DNA of 64,000 bases from Dipteris shenzhenensis (lineage: Eukaryota; Polypodiophyta; Polypodiopsida; Gleicheniales): NCBI GenBank assembly GCA_047967505.1, contig CM106541.1; one strand, 5' to 3'. The notes below the pieces were generated by a model. That model was not told the origin of the DNA. It worked only from the letters and a program-made list of their open reading frames with translations, and did not search any database. Positions 61,620-64,000 of this stretch are shown here, one piece after another. Position 1 is the stretch's first letter. The number at the start of each line of letters is the position of its first letter. Both the position numbers and the translations under genes were made by a program.

Positions 61620-62130
61620 GTAGTTATTGATAGTGTCTTGGGGGAAAGAGCATTGTGATATTTATTAAGTGATGATAATAAGGCACAATGGGAAGATCGC
61701 AAATAGTAACATCATATTCATGCCTTCTGCTTGTAGTGATTGTGCTTGTTTTGGAAAACTGCTCTTTGAAGAGAGGTTTGATCTTGAACTTTTTCTTTCC
61801 TTTCCTGATTGTGATTCTTTCTAATCCCCAATCTTGTTTTACTTTGGCAGCTCTCAACCATGGTCTTCCCAAGAGCATGGAATATGCACAATCTTTTTCT
61901 TTCATTCTCAGTACCACAAATGTCATTGGTGAATGTTAGTCCCAAAATGCTTATCTCTTGACCCCTAAGAATTCCAAGTGGTTGATTTCTTCTTTGGTTA
62001 GCTATTCTGACTTGAAATGGAGCTGGTGCAAGTTGATTGCAACAAAACTTCTTGAACAAATCCTTAGATAGGATGTTCAGTGTTCACTCCTGACCCTCCA
62101 TCTAGAAGCGATTCTAGGATCCTTTGTCTT
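61620..62130 (-). pseudogene. Gypsy retropepsin relic, minus strand
   Basis: The minus strand reads ESLLDGGSGVN near 62,075-62,110, with the catalytic Asp in a DGG context. It continues LFKKFCCNQLAPAPFQVRIA, QPLGILRGQEISILGLTF, YSMLLGRPWLRAAKVKQDWG and ITIRKGKKKFKIKPLF. The RPWL.AK..QDW block is typical of the plant gypsy protease C-terminus. A frameshift near 61,925 separates the two halves. No adjoining gag knuckle or RT was found. Confidence 0.7.
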
Positions 62131-64000
62131 TTATAATCCACATGTATTAGTGGGACTTGGTAATCCACATCCTCTATGGTGTAAGTATATATATCTAGTG
62201 TTTCCTCTTCATCTTCATCTTGTGGATGATTCTGTATGTAAGTATTTTTCTCAGAGTGTAAACTCTAACATATTTGCTTCTTAAATGCTAGAACCAGAAT
62301 CAAAAGCTGATCCAATGTAATTTGGACCTTAGAGTTCAGGAGCTTTTTGAAGAGTGGTGTGGAATGATGTTGTTGATCACTTACATTCTGTTGCATCTAA
62401 CTTTTGTCATTCAATGTGTCATTGTGCATAGGAACCATTTGTTCCTCTGTAATCTCAGTTAACTGTGCTGTGCTACTACTGTTGTCCTATTGTTTATCTG
62501 TTTTTTAGCTTGTTCCACCAGTGAGCTCAAGTTCTTGTTTCGGAAGGTATAGTTGGCTGGAGGAAGATTGCCCTGATGCTTGTGCATTCATTGTACTTCT
62601 GCTTTTTTTAGTAATATTTTTTTGTTGCAGATTATTGCCTGCATGTTGTTGTCAGACTATTTTTGGAAGAGAACTATCGGGCTGGGCTCCAACTTGCCTC
62701 GGATCATCTTTACCCTTACTGTCTTTGCATTGTGGTGGGCTGTCTTTGCATGTTGTCCTGCATTGTTGTCAAGTACTTATTGTAGGACTTTGTTTCTGAT
62801 TTGTGCCTAGTTGGGCCAATTCATGGGCTTTGTTGTATCTTTTGGGGCATCTCCGATCCTAGGCAATGGCTTTGTACCTTTAGACCGTGTCACAGCCAAT
62901 GTCTCACTGTTTCTCTGATTCCTGTGTCCTTGTAGATTACAATCATCAGTAATTGGCACCAAGTAAACCATGTTGACATGTGGTAGTGGCTGCTGCTATT
63001 AGTTTTGGTTACCTCTTTCATTGTATTGAATGATAAGTATTCCTCTTTCTTCTCTGTGCTTACACCATAATTCACATTATGGTAACAGTCAAATTTCTAA
63101 GCATCATTCACTAGATAAGGCCACTACTCTAGACTGTGAGTAGTTACAAAATGGCCTCCACTCTTATAATATTGTTACTCCCCAAAGTTATGGCCACGAG
63201 GTGGACCTCAACATGAGTGTTGCTCATTGCATGTAACATACTAGTTGGACCATGTAACACTATGGCATTGTGGTTCTCTTCGTCCTAATTAATATATGCT
63301 TAACATTCATTTGCATCTATGGCCAAGGTCTACATTTGGATCAAGCAACCCTGGAAAGCTTCAAAACTATAATTCCCAAAGATTCGACATAGTGGCAATG
63401 TTCATGAGGTCGACTCAAACATCTAGTGGATGAGTGCCTATGTGATTTGATCCAGATGGAGGTGTGCATTTAACAAGTATAAGGGAAGCAACATGATTAT
63501 CTCTCAACTCTATCTTTTAGTTTCTTTAAGATTCAATGGCTTCAAGGATGTCATTACCCAACTCTAGGGACATTGGAAAGTGAGAGGTGGAACGGGTGTC
63601 TCTGCCACAAGTCCAGGTGTTGATGTAGTTGTGTTGGGGGGGTTAGAGATGTGTTAGTGTTGTAGGGACCGTCATGTTAATAATGTGCCTAGGATTGTCC
63701 CTTGTGTGTAGGGAAATGTGCCGATGTAGATGGATCGTCAATCGGAGGTCACGACATAAATTTATGAGCGAATTAGTGCAAAAAGAGGCCCACATGGGGG
63801 CACAAATTAACGAGTTCTAGGGATGCCGAAATGGTGTATAATGGGCTGGAAAAATGCCTTGTAGCGTGGTGTTTCCATGTGTGAAACTGTGGTACAAACG
63901 GGGTCTAGTTTGGTCGCCAAATGGATGAGTTATGATATGGTAAAGTACGGCCTTTTTGTGTGTGTTGGGGGGGGGGTTTCCCTTGGTCAAAGGTGTGATG
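62131..64000. other. Unassigned terminal stretch
   Basis: No domain recognised. A small plus-strand frame at 62,521-62,799 is Cys/Leu-rich, but nothing supports it as a gene. An 11-base G-run lies at about 63,967-63,977. The last 400 bp look LTR-like in composition, but no partner is in the window. Confidence 0.3.

Noticed and set aside
15766-62130. An envelope gene, which would indicate a retrovirus-like element
   Set aside because: No frame after integrase or RNase H in any Copia or gypsy copy has signal-peptide or transmembrane features. All look like ordinary plant LTR retrotransposons.
62521-62799. Cys/Leu-rich 92-codon frame, possible secreted or membrane peptide
   Set aside because: No homology recognised, overlapped by another open frame in a different phase, and no promoter or conservation evidence.

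Overview
The window is nuclear DNA of a land plant with a large, retroelement-rich genome. One host gene fills more than half of it. Its introns follow GT-AG rules and its encoded protein matches the plant-specific PTEN2 family. The retroelements use a primer-binding site complementary to plant initiator tRNA-Met. One recognisable gene in 64 kb, a 21.6-kb intron and long dinucleotide tracts suggest a non-angiosperm such as a fern or another plant with a similarly bloated genome. The sequence alone does not settle the species.

Region 1-15,760 is intergenic. A gag-only Copia-type element (45-2085, TSD GAAAG) lies in a decayed L1-type LINE (to about 3,830). A Ty3/gypsy gag-protease relic follows (about 5,100-6,420), then a 660-bp compound microsatellite, a foldback structure (7,501-7,772), further microsatellites, and a degenerate endonuclease-RT LINE (about 9,880-12,960).

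Region 15,761-21,543 is an intact, apparently autonomous Copia retrotransposon on the minus strand. Its two 275-bp LTRs look identical, its TSD is a perfect ATCTT, and one open 1,447-codon gag-pol frame retains its catalytic residues. Its leader carries an unusual array of GTAC/GTACGG motifs. It sits about 400 bp beyond the PTEN2 stop codon, in the same orientation as that gene.

Region 21,942-58,160 is the PTEN2 homologue on the minus strand: 12 coding exons and 684 codons, with complete phosphatase and C2 domains. Intron 9 holds a putative solo LTR and a 5'-truncated LINE with a 12-bp TSD. Intron 4 holds an antisense LINE. Intron 3 (35,602-57,192) holds a Copia element (36,760-51,629, TSD CTAGA). 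That Copia is split by about 10 kb of rearranged gypsy sequence, which contains head-to-head gypsy arms, a 558-bp tandem array and a second Copia fragment. Intron 3 also holds another gypsy fragment, an antisense LINE piece and a second 5'-truncated LINE with a 13-bp TSD.

Region 58,160-64,000 is upstream of PTEN2. It contains a possible LINE relic, a GC-rich CT/GA tract that may be the PTEN2 5' UTR and promoter, G-runs, microsatellites, and a gypsy protease relic on the minus strand at 61,620-62,130. No tRNA, rRNA, CRISPR or prokaryotic-type feature was seen. All splice sites, LTR limits and TSDs were read by eye.
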